Source: Gp6-AA45 sp035652075 (GTDB lineage Bacteria > Acidobacteriota > Vicinamibacteria > Vicinamibacterales > CAVVIG01). From it: a stretch of 64,000 nucleotides of DNA. The stretch is from the NCBI GenBank assembly GCA_035652075.1, contig DASREL010000116.1, positions 1-64,000 on the forward strand, written 5' to 3'. Positions 41,160 through 50,329 of this stretch are shown here, piece by piece. Under the pieces are notes generated by a model. It was not told the origin of the DNA and made no database searches. It saw nothing but the letters and a program-made list of their open reading frames with translations. The stretch's first letter is position 1. Every line of letters begins with the position of its first letter. The position numbers and the translations under genes are program-made.

Positions 41160-44048
41160 TTAGAAGTTCAACTGCATTCCGAAGCGCGCGTACCGGCCGT
41201 CGATGATCGCCGTCGGCGTCATCCACAGGTTCGTGCCGCTCGCCGCGTAGGTCTGGTTGACGCTGGTCACCGTTCCGACGTTCATCACGTTGAAGATGTC
41301 CATGAAGCCCTGGATCCTCGTCTGCCCGACGTGGAACGACTTCCCGATGCGCAGATCCAGACGGTTCTGATAATCGAGGTACAGCGAGCCTGGCTGCACC
41401 AGGTTGATCACCGTCGACGCGGCGCCGGCGGTCGAGCCGATGATCGTGCGGCCGGCGACCGCCGACGTCACGGTCAGTTGCGCGCGCACGTTCGGGCCCG
41501 GAATTGCCGCGAAGCTGCCGCTGACCTGAATGTCGTACGGGAACGTGTACGCGCCCGACGCCTTCACGGTGGTGCGGTACTGGCCGCCCCACTGATCCGC
41601 GGCGCCGACGCTCGCATCGCAGAAGCGCAACGCGTTTGGATTGTCGCGCGCGCCCGAGCTGTCGGTGACGTTGTCGCCGTCGCACACGTTCGAGACGCGC
41701 TTATCCACCGTCACGCCGCCGAAGAACAAATACTTCGAGCCGCGCGCGTTGGCCGTCACTTCGACGCCGTTATACGTCGTCGTATTCGCCGTCGAGTACG
41801 TGATGAGGTTGTCGGTCGCGACGCCAACTTTCGCCGGATTGAGCGTGTACATCGTGATCGGCTGGCCAGCTTGCGGCAGCCGCGTGTCATTCGGCGTCGT
41901 GATGGTGTACTGCGTCCAGTCGGCCTGCGAGACGTTCTGGTTGTCGCCGATCTGGATGTTGTAGAAGTCGCGGCGGTAGAAGCCGATCGTGGCCGAGACG
42001 CGCGGGACGATTTCGCGCTGCAGCACGACGCTGTATTCCCAGTTGTAGCCGCGGAGCAGATTCGGATCGGGCCGCGATGTGATCTGACCGAAGTTCGACG
42101 TGCCGCCGATCACTTCGTTCGTCTGAATCGATCCGTCGGCGTTGAGGATCGTGCCGTCGTGGTTCGCATCGTTCCACGTGCGCGTTTGCGTCGCGCCGTT
42201 CATCCCGTTGAACGTCTGCGCCAGGCCCGCCGCCTGGGCCGCGACGTACTTGCCGGCGTTGGCCTTCAGCGCCGTCTTGCCGTCGCCTGACAGATCGTAG
42301 GACGCCGCCAGGCGCACCGCCCAGTCATTCCAGTTCGGCACGTTCGGGATTTCCGGGAAGCTGCGCGCGGCGATCCACGTGGACGCGGGGGCCGATTCGG
42401 CCGGAATGGACGCGTTGAAGTGCTCGAAGCGGACGCCGTAGTGCAGCGTCAACCGGTTCATCGTCCACACATCCTGCGCGAACGCCCCGAGGTCGCTGTT
42501 GACGTCCTGAATGCCGCTCGTCGGCGTGTTGTAGACGGCGACCTGGAACGGGAAGTTCAGGAGCGTCGGCGACGCGTTGACGGTGATCAGCGTGTTGATG
42601 TTCGCGCGTTCCGCGAAGGTGCGCGAGTTCTCGCCCCACAAATCGGTGACGCCGAACTTGAACGCGTGCGAACCGGTGACGTAGCTCGCGTTGGCGAGCA
42701 CGTTGTAGTCCTTCGTCGTGCTGTCGTACTCAGGAATCAGATAGCCGCAGCGCCCGGTCAACAGGCCCGTGGACCCGTTGAGCGTCGGCAGAGCCGTCCC
42801 CGCTGCCTGATTCATGCAGTACTGCGAGTACGGCTGGTTGTAGTACGCGAGGCCCGCTTCAATCAGCAGCTTGCTCGACTGGGTCCGTGTCCACCGGATC
42901 TGCGGAATCCAGCCGCGGCCGTACGCGCCGGTCGACGCGTCCGGCGTCGTGACCGCGTAGGTATTGAAGCCGTTGTAATCCTCGCCGTTGAATTGTTTCT
43001 CCACGTACGCGCGGATCTTGTCTTTGTCCGAAGCCTGCCACGTGAGGCGGACGACGCCGCTGTAGTTGCCTTGCGCGTTGCGGTAGGCCTGGCTGCCGTC
43101 CGGGAAATGGGCGCTCGGCACGTAGAACTTGTTGTTCTGGTACTTGTAGGTGCCGTAGAACCAGAGTTTGTCCTTCGCCAGCGGACCGCCGAACGACGGA
43201 TTCATCTGCCAGTCGTACGCCGTGCCGGCAATCAGCACGCCGGCCGCCTTCACCGCGTCCGACCGGTTGTCGGCCTGCAGGCCGCTGCCCTGCCCGTAGA
43301 CGAAGAGCGAACCGGAGAAGCGATTGCCGCCGTCCTTCGGGATCTGGTTCACGCGGATGCCGCTGCTCTGCACTTCCGCCGATTCGGCGCCGGTCAGGTA
43401 CGTCAACTCCTGCACCGCGGCGTCGTTCATGTAGAAGCCGCTGTACTGCCCGCTGCCGCACAAGTTGTTCACGCGAAGGCCGTCGATGGCCATCGCGAAG
43501 TCGGACGTGGAGGAGCCGTGGCTCGTCAGGTTGTACTGCCCGAGGACGAACGGCGTGACCGTCGTGCCGGGAATCAACAGCGCGCGCGCCGGCGTGTTGC
43601 GAATCGGCGTCGGGATCGAATCGAGGACGTCGCGGTTGAGCACGAACGATTTCGTGGCCGTGATCGTGTCGACGGTCGGCGTCTCCGCCGTGACCTGCAC
43701 CGATTCTTCGACGGCGCCCACCTGCATCTCGGCGTTCACCTGCGCAGTGAAATTGCCTTCGAGGACGATGCCGCTGCGTTTGAAGACTTTGAAACCAGGC
43801 AGCGTGAACGACACTTCATAGGTGCCCGGACTGAGATCGACGATCTTGTACTGCCCCGCCGTGTCGCTGACGACCGAGCGCGTCTTTTCGATCAGCGCTG
43901 GACTGGACGCCTCCACGGTGACGCCCGGCATGATGGCGCCGCTGGTGTCTCTTACCACGCCAGCGATCGCGACCTGTGCGCTGCCGGTTCGCGCGACGAG
44001 TAACACCGCGCCCACGAGCAACGCGACACGTAGTCCGAGTCGACGCAT
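41160..44048 (-). CDS. TonB-dependent receptor with N-terminal carboxypeptidase-regulatory-like domain
   Basis: 962 aa from ATG 44048 with AGGGAGG upstream. Signal peptide 1-24. Residues about 26-110 form the CarboxypepD_reg-like domain (VAIAGVVRDTSGAIMPGVTVEA, GQYKIVDLSPGTYEVSF). The plug domain follows (ATKSFVLNRDVLDSIPT), then a large barrel with many aromatic strands, ending in ARFGMQLNF as expected for BamA recognition. This Acidobacteria group (Oar-like) imports oligosaccharides, peptides or metal complexes through the outer membrane. It lies between the monooxygenase/TPR block and the PAL/PQQ block. The 3' end abuts a GGTTCAA repeat array. Confidence 0.93.
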   Translation of the reverse strand: MRRLGLRVALLVGAVLLVARTGSAQVAIAGVVRDTSGAIMPGVTVEASSPALIEKTRSVVSDTAGQYKIVDLSPGTYEVSFTLPGFKVFKRSGIVLEGNFTAQVNAEMQVGAVEESVQVTAETPTVDTITATKSFVLNRDVLDSIPTPIRNTPARALLIPGTTVTPFVLGQYNLTSHGSSTSDFAMAIDGLRVNNLCGSGQYSGFYMNDAAVQELTYLTGAESAEVQSSGIRVNQIPKDGGNRFSGSLFVYGQGSGLQADNRSDAVKAAGVLIAGTAYDWQMNPSFGGPLAKDKLWFYGTYKYQNNKFYVPSAHFPDGSQAYRNAQGNYSGVVRLTWQASDKDKIRAYVEKQFNGEDYNGFNTYAVTTPDASTGAYGRGWIPQIRWTRTQSSKLLIEAGLAYYNQPYSQYCMNQAAGTALPTLNGSTGLLTGRCGYLIPEYDSTTKDYNVLANASYVTGSHAFKFGVTDLWGENSRTFAERANINTLITVNASPTLLNFPFQVAVYNTPTSGIQDVNSDLGAFAQDVWTMNRLTLHYGVRFEHFNASIPAESAPASTWIAARSFPEIPNVPNWNDWAVRLAASYDLSGDGKTALKANAGKYVAAQAAGLAQTFNGMNGATQTRTWNDANHDGTILNADGSIQTNEVIGGTSNFGQITSRPDPNLLRGYNWEYSVVLQREIVPRVSATIGFYRRDFYNIQIGDNQNVSQADWTQYTITTPNDTRLPQAGQPITMYTLNPAKVGVATDNLITYSTANTTTYNGVEVTANARGSKYLFFGGVTVDKRVSNVCDGDNVTDSSGARDNPNALRFCDASVGAADQWGGQYRTTVKASGAYTFPYDIQVSGSFAAIPGPNVRAQLTVTSAVAGRTIIGSTAGAASTVINLVQPGSLYLDYQNRLDLRIGKSFHVGQTRIQGFMDIFNVMNVGTVTSVNQTYAASGTNLWMTPTAIIDGRYARFGMQLNF

Positions 44049-44143
44049 GCAATCCTCCCTTATCCGAGTTGTCCGAATAGTGGGGGGCAAGTTACCGTCG
44101 CGTCACAGGGCTGTCAAGACGAATCTGCCGTATCATTCCGCGC

Positions 44144-45733
44144 ATGCGGACAACATTCGTCGCGTTGGTTTTCGGGGTGGCGCTGATCTCATTTTCCGTG
44201 CACGTCGCGACACAGGAGAAGGGCGGCGACGACCGGACCGGTCCTTACGATGTTGTCGCCGGCTGGCCGCAGCCGCTCGGATTCGCGAAGCCGGGGTACA
44301 TCTGGAGTTCGATCGGCGGCATTTTTGCGGAATCGGCCGATCGTGTCTTTATTGCCAACCGCGGTGAATTGAAGCTGCCGGCCAAGGTTCCACCCGAATT
44401 CAACGGGTCGTGGGGCTCGATGGGCGAGATGGCCGCCATCCAGACGCCCGAGTTCCGCAACATGATCGTGATCGTCGACCGCGACGGCAAGTCGGTCGAG
44501 TCGTGGACGCAGTGGGATTACCTGTTCGAAGACGGACGCGGCCCCCACTCCGTGTTAATGAGCCCTTACGATCCCGATCACAACGTGTGGATCGTCGACG
44601 ACATCCATCACCAGATCTTCAAGTTCACGAACGACGGCAAGAAGCTCCTGATGGTGCTCGGCACGCGGGACGAACCGGGCAACGACGGCACGCATTTCAA
44701 GCGGCCGACCGACATCGCGTGGCTGCCCGACGGCACGTTCTTCGTCAGCGACGGGTACGGCAACACGCGCGTCGCGAAGTTCGACAAGGACGGGAAGTTC
44801 ATCAAGATGTGGGGCACGCGCGGCACCGGTCCGAGTCAATTCAACACGCCGCACAGCGTGACGATCGACAAGAACCGCCGGGTGTACGTATCCGACCGCG
44901 CGAACAATCGCATTCAGGTGTTCGACGAGAACGGCACGTATCTCGACGCGTTTCCGAACATCCAACAGCCGTATCACATCCGCATCAGCGACGATCAGTT
45001 TCTGTGGGTCTTCTCCGGCCCGCTCGACAAGATGCTGAAGTACGACCTGCAGGGACATCTGCTCTACGCGTGGGGCACGCACGGCACGGCGCCCGGATTG
45101 TTCTGGGCGGTCCACGAGTTCTCCGTCGACGGTGACGGCAATCTCTACACGGCGGAGGTGTTCGGCGGACGCTCGCAGAAATTCCGTCCGCGTGCGACGG
45201 CGGATCCCGCACACTTCTTCAAGCCGCAGCCGCTGATGCCGAAATCGATGACGCCGGCAGCCACGACCGCACTGGCGCCGCCGTCAAATGATTTCAAGAA
45301 CAGCGGCGCCGGCGGAACAAGTTTCGCCGGCGCCTGGAAGTTGACGAACGCGGTGCCGCCGCCACCTGCCGGTCCCGGTCGGGGCGCGAACGCCGGCGGC
45401 ATCTCAGGACCGTATGCCGACAGCATCTTCGCGCAGGCGCCGGGTGCGGTCACGGTCACGCAGGCGGCGAACTCGGTAGCGATCGAAATCGGCGGCAAAA
45501 CCGCGACGTACACGTTAGACACGAAGCTGACCGCTGTTCCGCCGAACGACGTGAACGCACTGAAGACGCGCGCGCACTGGGATGGCGAATCCCTCCACCT
45601 GCACTACAAGCAGGGAATGAACTGGGGACGGGATGTGTTGACGCTCAACGGTCAGACGCTGACGATCACGAGGGATCTCGAGTCGGGAGGCCAGTCCACG
45701 ACGCGAGTACTGACATACTCGAAGACCTCATGA
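44144..45733 (+). CDS. Secreted PAL-like NHL propeller with C-terminal extension
   Basis: 529 aa; signal peptide 1-23. The propeller spans about 30-350. Residues matching PAL are Arg73 (ANRGE), His135 (PHSVL), Tyr205 (SDGYGNTR), His237 (TPHSV), Arg252 (SDRANNR) and His324 (VHEF), so the expected zinc ligands and catalytic tyrosine are kept. After a Pro/Ala linker (about 350-420, with PPPPAGPGRG), a strand-rich C-terminal domain (GPYADSIFAQ, HLHYKQGMNWGRDVLTL) follows; its function is unknown. The matrixin gene starts within the stop codon (ATGA). Confidence 0.83.
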   Translation: MRTTFVALVFGVALISFSVHVATQEKGGDDRTGPYDVVAGWPQPLGFAKPGYIWSSIGGIFAESADRVFIANRGELKLPAKVPPEFNGSWGSMGEMAAIQTPEFRNMIVIVDRDGKSVESWTQWDYLFEDGRGPHSVLMSPYDPDHNVWIVDDIHHQIFKFTNDGKKLLMVLGTRDEPGNDGTHFKRPTDIAWLPDGTFFVSDGYGNTRVAKFDKDGKFIKMWGTRGTGPSQFNTPHSVTIDKNRRVYVSDRANNRIQVFDENGTYLDAFPNIQQPYHIRISDDQFLWVFSGPLDKMLKYDLQGHLLYAWGTHGTAPGLFWAVHEFSVDGDGNLYTAEVFGGRSQKFRPRATADPAHFFKPQPLMPKSMTPAATTALAPPSNDFKNSGAGGTSFAGAWKLTNAVPPPPAGPGRGANAGGISGPYADSIFAQAPGAVTVTQAANSVAIEIGGKTATYTLDTKLTAVPPNDVNALKTRAHWDGESLHLHYKQGMNWGRDVLTLNGQTLTITRDLESGGQSTTRVLTYSKTS

Positions 45734-46398
45734 GACCGCGAAGTTCACGAAGAACCACGAAGATCACGAAGACGACGTTGTACAAGACTATTTTCGTGAG
45801 CTTCGTGTTCTTCGCGATCTTCGTGGTTCGGACTTTCGTGGCCGTGGCGGGCGCGCAGGTTGTCCCGCTCGCAAGCCCACATTGGCCACCCAACTCCGCG
45901 ATCCGCGTCTGGATCGATCCCGCCAACGCGCCGAGCGGGGGCGTGGCCCTCGTCGAGAAAGCGCTGCAGACGTGGACGCACGCGGCCGACGGCCGCTTCA
46001 CGCTGTCACGAGCGCGCACAAGAGACGAGGCGCAGATCACGATCAAGTTCGTGTCCAGCGACACGAACTACGGCGAGACGGCGCCGAAGGTCGACGCGGA
46101 GAAGCGATTCATTACCTCCGCCGACATCGGCATCAATGCCGCCACACCCAACGATCAGGTCGACGCGCGCATCGTCGTCTACTTGACCGCGCTGCACGAA
46201 CTCGGTCACGCGTTGGGGCTGCCCCACACCGACAGCATGCGCGACATCATGTACAGCTTCCGCGCGCCGGACGATGGCGCCAAGTTCTTCGGGAACTATC
46301 GAAAGCTGCTGACGTCGGTCAGCGATATCGGCGGTCCGATGGCCACCGGTCTATCGCCGCGCGACGTCAGCACGCTGCGTGCGTTGTACGACCGCTGA
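45730..46398 (+). CDS. Secreted matrixin-type zinc metalloprotease
   Basis: 222 aa from ATG 45730, overlapping the previous stop by 4 nt. The zinc site is HELGHALGLPH (His156, Glu157, His160, His166) with Met-turn Met near 174 (DIMYSF), as in matrixins/metzincins. The catalytic domain fills almost the whole mature protein. The first 40 residues, basic Thr/Lys-rich then hydrophobic VSFVFFAIFVVRTF, form the signal peptide and are encoded by a CACGAAG repeat and its inverted copy. No propeptide Cys-switch is visible. It may mature or degrade secreted proteins. The convergent cytochrome gene abuts exactly. Confidence 0.88.
   Translation: MRPRSSRRTTKITKTTLYKTIFVSFVFFAIFVVRTFVAVAGAQVVPLASPHWPPNSAIRVWIDPANAPSGGVALVEKALQTWTHAADGRFTLSRARTRDEAQITIKFVSSDTNYGETAPKVDAEKRFITSADIGINAATPNDQVDARIVVYLTALHELGHALGLPHTDSMRDIMYSFRAPDDGAKFFGNYRKLLTSVSDIGGPMATGLSPRDVSTLRALYDR
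45735..45840. repeat. Inverted arms of a CACGAAGA repeat inside the matrixin signal peptide
   Basis: Four (C)ACGAAG words (45737-45770) at 9-12 nt spacing and about five CTTCGTG words (45795-45840) in inverted orientation flank a short centre. The element is translated as the signal peptide. Confidence 0.7.
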
Positions 46399-46818
46399 TT
46401 AACGCTCCGAGCCCGGACTCTGCGCCACGTACTTGATCTGCTTCAGCGCCATGCTCTGCGACGCCAGTTCGTTGGGTCCCGCGGGAAATTTGTTCACCTG
46501 CAGGATGAACGCGGTGATCGCAGCCGCGTCGCCACCGCTCAACTGCCCTTCTTTGCCCGGCGGCATCGTCGTGCGGTTGCGATCGAACAGATCGCCGACC
46601 GTTTGATTGTCGAAGTCCGCCGAGAAACCGGGACCGACGAGCGCGGGCGCCATGCTCCCGCCCGCACCCGCCGGACCATGACAGTTCGCGCACTGCCGAT
46701 CGAACAACTCGCCGCCGCGCTTCGCTTGCTCGTCCGTGTAGACGCCGTCCCACGTCGATCGAGACGCCTGCGCGAACACGATCGCGGCGCCCGCCAGCAC
46801 ACACACGATCGTCTTCAT
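46399..46818 (-). CDS. Secreted monoheme cytochrome c, partner of a PQQ dehydrogenase
   Basis: 139 aa. Signal peptide 1-17 (ending VFAQ). The heme site is CANCH near 43-47, preceded by AKRGGELFDRQ; the iron-binding Met is probably in RTTMPPGKEG near 85. The gene starts inside the last codons of the PQQ dehydrogenase gene (ATGA overlap), a classic arrangement in which the cytochrome receives electrons from PQQ. Its stop abuts the convergent matrixin stop without a gap. Confidence 0.9.
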   Translation of the reverse strand: MKTIVCVLAGAAIVFAQASRSTWDGVYTDEQAKRGGELFDRQCANCHGPAGAGGSMAPALVGPGFSADFDNQTVGDLFDRNRTTMPPGKEGQLSGGDAAAITAFILQVNKFPAGPNELASQSMALKQIKYVAQSPGSER

Positions 46819-48947
46819 CGACGCGGCTCCGTCGTCACCTTCGGCAGTTCGCTTTGCGGCAGCGCGTAGGCGATGTACTCGCTCGTATACGTTCCACCGC
46901 CAACCGCGACGATGACGAACTGACGTCCGTCGATCATGTACGTCATCGGGTTCCCGCTCTGCTGCGCCGGCATCCAGACCGCGCCGACTTCCTTGCCGTT
47001 CTCTTTGTCATACGCGCGCAGCATCGCGCCGCGCGGACGGTCGGGCGGCGCCGTCACCATCGGGTCGCCGACGACGAACAGCGTCTTCGTCACGAAGCCG
47101 CCGACGATGCCCGCTTGTCCGGTTTTCGGGATAGTCATGCCTTTCAAGAGCGGGCTGTTGCGGACCGCGTCGGGCGTGTCGCCGTGCGGCACCTGGAATT
47201 TCAGCGAACCGTTCTTCAAGTCGATCGCCGTGATCACGCCGTACGGCGGTTTGACGATCGGCAGTCCGCCGAGGCCTTGATACAAGGGAGCGTTACCGCG
47301 GCCGCCGCCGCCGAAGCCTTCTTCCTTGCCGAAGCTTTCGGATTCCCAAATCGGCATGTAGTTCTGCTTCTTCTGCGTTTCGGGTCTGACCTTTTCGAAG
47401 TACTCCTTCGACATCGCGCCGATGACGACCGCCGCGTTGTCCGCCTGAGTGTAGAAGACACCGGTTTCGGGATCGAATGCTGATCCCGGCCAATTGACGC
47501 CGCCCATCGATGTCGCGATCAAAATCGATCCGAGCTCTTTATCGTTCGGGATCATGTACGGCACAAACGGCATCTGCATCCAGCGGTACTTCTTCAGATT
47601 CTCGAGCGCCTGCGCGCGCAGTTCCGGCGTGAAGTCGATGACATCGTCGGTCGCGACGTAGCTGCGCGAGAACAGCGGCGGTTTCGACGGGAACGGCTGC
47701 GTCGGCGACGCTTTTTCGCCCGGCACATCGGAGGCCGGCACCGGCTTCTCTTCAATCTTCCAAATCGGTTCGCCGGTGACGCGGTCGAGCACGTACAGGA
47801 ATCCGGTCTTGCTCGGCTGCGCGACGATCTTGCGCGGCTTGCCGTCGATCGTGACGTCGACCAGGAGCGGCGCGCCGACCGCGTCGTAATCCCAGATGTC
47901 GTGGTGCACCAGCTGGAAGTGCCACTTCTTCTTGCCCGTCTTCAGATCGACCGCGACGAGGCTCGTGTCGTACAGGTTGTTGCCGAGGCGATTGCCGCCG
48001 TAGACGTCGATGGTCGGTGATTCGACCGGCAGATACACGAGACCGGCTTCCGGATCCGCCGACATCTCCGTCCACACGCCGGTGTTGCCGGTCCAGTTCC
48101 ACGATCCGTCTTCCCACGTCTCGTTGCCCGGCTCGCCCGGCCCCGGCATCGTGTTCCATCGCCACAGCATCTTGCCGGTGCGCACGTCGTACGCGCGCAC
48201 GAGCCCTTTTGCGTTCGACGCGTATTCGTAGCGCAGTCCTTCGGCCATCGACGACTGCGTCACGATCGTGTCGCCGACGATGAGCGGCGTCGAGTGGTCG
48301 CCGATCTCGCCTTCGACGAGCGGAATCTGCACCTGCTGCCATTTTCCGTTCACCAGCTTGCCGAAGACGACGCCCTCTTTGAGATCGATCACGCCGCCTT
48401 TCGCGAACGCGTGAACGGGATGGCCCGTTCGCGCATCGAGTTCGACGAGGCGATAGCCGATCGTGAAGAAGATGATGCGTTCGTCGCCTTTCCCGTCGGT
48501 CCAGTACGACAACCCGCGTCCCGACAACTTGCGCGGCGCGACATCGGCGCGCCGCCCTTCGTCCATGCTGTAGATCCACTTCTGCTCGCCCGTCTTCGCG
48601 TCGAGCGCGACAACCGCGCGGCGCGTGCCGCCGGTCAGGTAGATCGTCCCTTTCACCATCAGCGGCGTGCCTTCGAGCTTGTACTCGGGGCGCGGGCCGA
48701 GATTGTCCGTCTTGAAGTGCCACGCGATCTCGAGCTTGTTGAAGTTCGACGCGTTGATCTGATCGAAGGGCATGTAGCGGCTGCCCTTGATATCCGCGTT
48801 GTAGAACGCCCACTCGCCATGTTCCTTGCTCGGGAACCCGGCGTTCGCCGCCTGGCCGGACACGCGCGGCGCCACGCGGACGACGATGGCGAGGAGCGCG
48901 ACGATCAGGGCGAGCGCGGACACGATCCGACGAACTGGTCGCGGCAT
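46815..48947 (-). CDS. Periplasmic PQQ-dependent dehydrogenase
   Basis: 710 aa from ATG 48947 with ACAGGAG upstream; the frame runs further to 48986 without a good start. Signal peptide or anchor about 4-33. The eight-bladed PQQ propeller has repeated tryptophan-docking strands (VVALDAKTGEQKWIYS, AYDVRTGKMLWRWNT, AVDLKTGKKKWHFQLVHHDIWDYD). No CxxCH heme site is present, so the coupled cytochrome c gene supplies that function. The substrate (alcohol, polyol or sugar) cannot be told. Two close paralogues are at 50330 and 53733. Confidence 0.9.
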   Translation of the reverse strand: MPRPVRRIVSALALIVALLAIVVRVAPRVSGQAANAGFPSKEHGEWAFYNADIKGSRYMPFDQINASNFNKLEIAWHFKTDNLGPRPEYKLEGTPLMVKGTIYLTGGTRRAVVALDAKTGEQKWIYSMDEGRRADVAPRKLSGRGLSYWTDGKGDERIIFFTIGYRLVELDARTGHPVHAFAKGGVIDLKEGVVFGKLVNGKWQQVQIPLVEGEIGDHSTPLIVGDTIVTQSSMAEGLRYEYASNAKGLVRAYDVRTGKMLWRWNTMPGPGEPGNETWEDGSWNWTGNTGVWTEMSADPEAGLVYLPVESPTIDVYGGNRLGNNLYDTSLVAVDLKTGKKKWHFQLVHHDIWDYDAVGAPLLVDVTIDGKPRKIVAQPSKTGFLYVLDRVTGEPIWKIEEKPVPASDVPGEKASPTQPFPSKPPLFSRSYVATDDVIDFTPELRAQALENLKKYRWMQMPFVPYMIPNDKELGSILIATSMGGVNWPGSAFDPETGVFYTQADNAAVVIGAMSKEYFEKVRPETQKKQNYMPIWESESFGKEEGFGGGGRGNAPLYQGLGGLPIVKPPYGVITAIDLKNGSLKFQVPHGDTPDAVRNSPLLKGMTIPKTGQAGIVGGFVTKTLFVVGDPMVTAPPDRPRGAMLRAYDKENGKEVGAVWMPAQQSGNPMTYMIDGRQFVIVAVGGGTYTSEYIAYALPQSELPKVTTEPRR

Positions 48948-49159
48948 AGAAGACTCCTGTGATGCGGTTCGTCCGGCCTTGTGCAATCGGTACGCCGGTG
49001 GATCCGCGCCGAAATCTCGTCGGTCTGCCGGACATCCGGTGGAAAAGCCGGCCGCGCGCGAAAATGTCCGCGGATTTCCGGCAACCCAGCCGGCTGCGGA
49101 CGAACGCTGCCGTACGAGTTCACGTGCGCGGCCTCGTCCCGATGCTCCGCGGGCCCTGA

Positions 49160-49165
49160 TATACT
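49160..49165 (+). promoter_or_regulatory. -10 element (TATACT) of the 49196 gene
   Basis: TATACT lies 31 nt upstream of GTG 49196 and matches the hexamers at 9022 and 32102. The 248-bp divergent region from 48948 holds no gene that I can support. Confidence 0.4.
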
Positions 49166-49195
49166 GCGCCCTCTATCCTGCAGTGGAGGGCGACC

Positions 49196-50323
49196 GTGAA
49201 GAAGTGTTTACTGGCGTTTCTGGGCGCAGCCGTCATTGGCCTCGGTCCCACGCTGATCGCGCAACAATCCGTTCCGGAAATCCCCTTCGACGCTGACATC
49301 AACTTCCTCAAGCTCCCGGCGGGGATGAACTTCGGCGAAGCCTCCGGCGTCGCCGTCAACTCGAAGGGCGAGATCGCGGTCTTCACGCGATCCAACAGCG
49401 CCGGCGGTCCGGCATACGGCGCGACCGCGTCGCAGCTGCTCCTCTTCGACAAGACCGGCAAGTTTCTTCACGAGGTCGGCAAGGGTCTCTACGCGTGGTC
49501 GTACGCGCACGCGATCCGCTTCGACAAAGACGACAACCTCTGGGCGATCGACAAAGGCTCGGACATGATCGTGCGCTTCAATCCCGAGGGGCGCGTGACA
49601 ATGGTGTTCGGGCGAAAGAAAGAAGCGTCGGACGAGGCCGAGCCGTGGAAGCGCGTCAACCCGCCGCTGCCGCCGGTGCCAGGTCAGTTCCGTCAGCCGA
49701 CCGACGTCGCGTGGGACACCGACGGCAACATCTACATCAGCGACGGGTACATCAACTCGCGCGTCGCGAAGTTCACGAAGAACGGCGACTACGTGACGTC
49801 GATGGGCGAGCCGGGCCGCGGCCCGGCGCTCGGTCAGCTCAACACGCCGCACACGATCAGCTACGATGCGAAGGGATTCATCTACGTCGGCGACCGCGGC
49901 AACCGCCGCATCCAGGTCATCGATCCGAAAGAGAACAAGTTCGTGCGCGAGATCAAGATCGACGTCCCGGTGCCGCCCGACGCGAAGCCGTGGATGGGCA
50001 ACACGCCGACAGCGGAACAAGCGGCTGCGCAAGTCGGTGCGCCGTGGGCGATCTGCATCACGCCGCCCAACGCGCAGGGACAGCAGTTCCTCTTCAGCTC
50101 GGACGCGTTCCCCGGTCGCGTCTACAAGCTGACGCTTGACGGCAAAGTCCTCGGCTGGATCGGCAAATCGGGACATCAGGCGAAACAGTTCGGATGGATT
50201 CACGAGATCGCGTGCCCGAGCGAGAACGAAATCCTCGTCGGCGAGCTTCTCAATTGGCGCGTGCAGAAGATCACGTTGCACCCGCAGGGCGCGAAGACGT
50301 CAACAGCAGCAGGTGGGAGATAA
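49196..50323 (+). CDS. Secreted PAL-like NHL propeller
   Basis: 375 aa from GTG 49196 behind TGGAGGG. Signal peptide 1-22. It is the closest relative of the 9052 protein. PAL-matching residues: Arg65 (VFTRSN), His105 (AHAIRFD), Tyr185 (SDGYINSR), His219 (NTPHT), Arg234 (GDRGNRR), His336 (WIHEI), so zinc and catalytic positions are conserved. The adjoining QPTDVAWDTDGNIYISDGY stretch is especially like vertebrate PAL. The PQQ dehydrogenase gene follows after 6 nt, so a shared transcript is likely. Confidence 0.86.
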   Translation: MKKCLLAFLGAAVIGLGPTLIAQQSVPEIPFDADINFLKLPAGMNFGEASGVAVNSKGEIAVFTRSNSAGGPAYGATASQLLLFDKTGKFLHEVGKGLYAWSYAHAIRFDKDDNLWAIDKGSDMIVRFNPEGRVTMVFGRKKEASDEAEPWKRVNPPLPPVPGQFRQPTDVAWDTDGNIYISDGYINSRVAKFTKNGDYVTSMGEPGRGPALGQLNTPHTISYDAKGFIYVGDRGNRRIQVIDPKENKFVREIKIDVPVPPDAKPWMGNTPTAEQAAAQVGAPWAICITPPNAQGQQFLFSSDAFPGRVYKLTLDGKVLGWIGKSGHQAKQFGWIHEIACPSENEILVGELLNWRVQKITLHPQGAKTSTAAGGR

Positions 50324-50329
50324 CTAACG

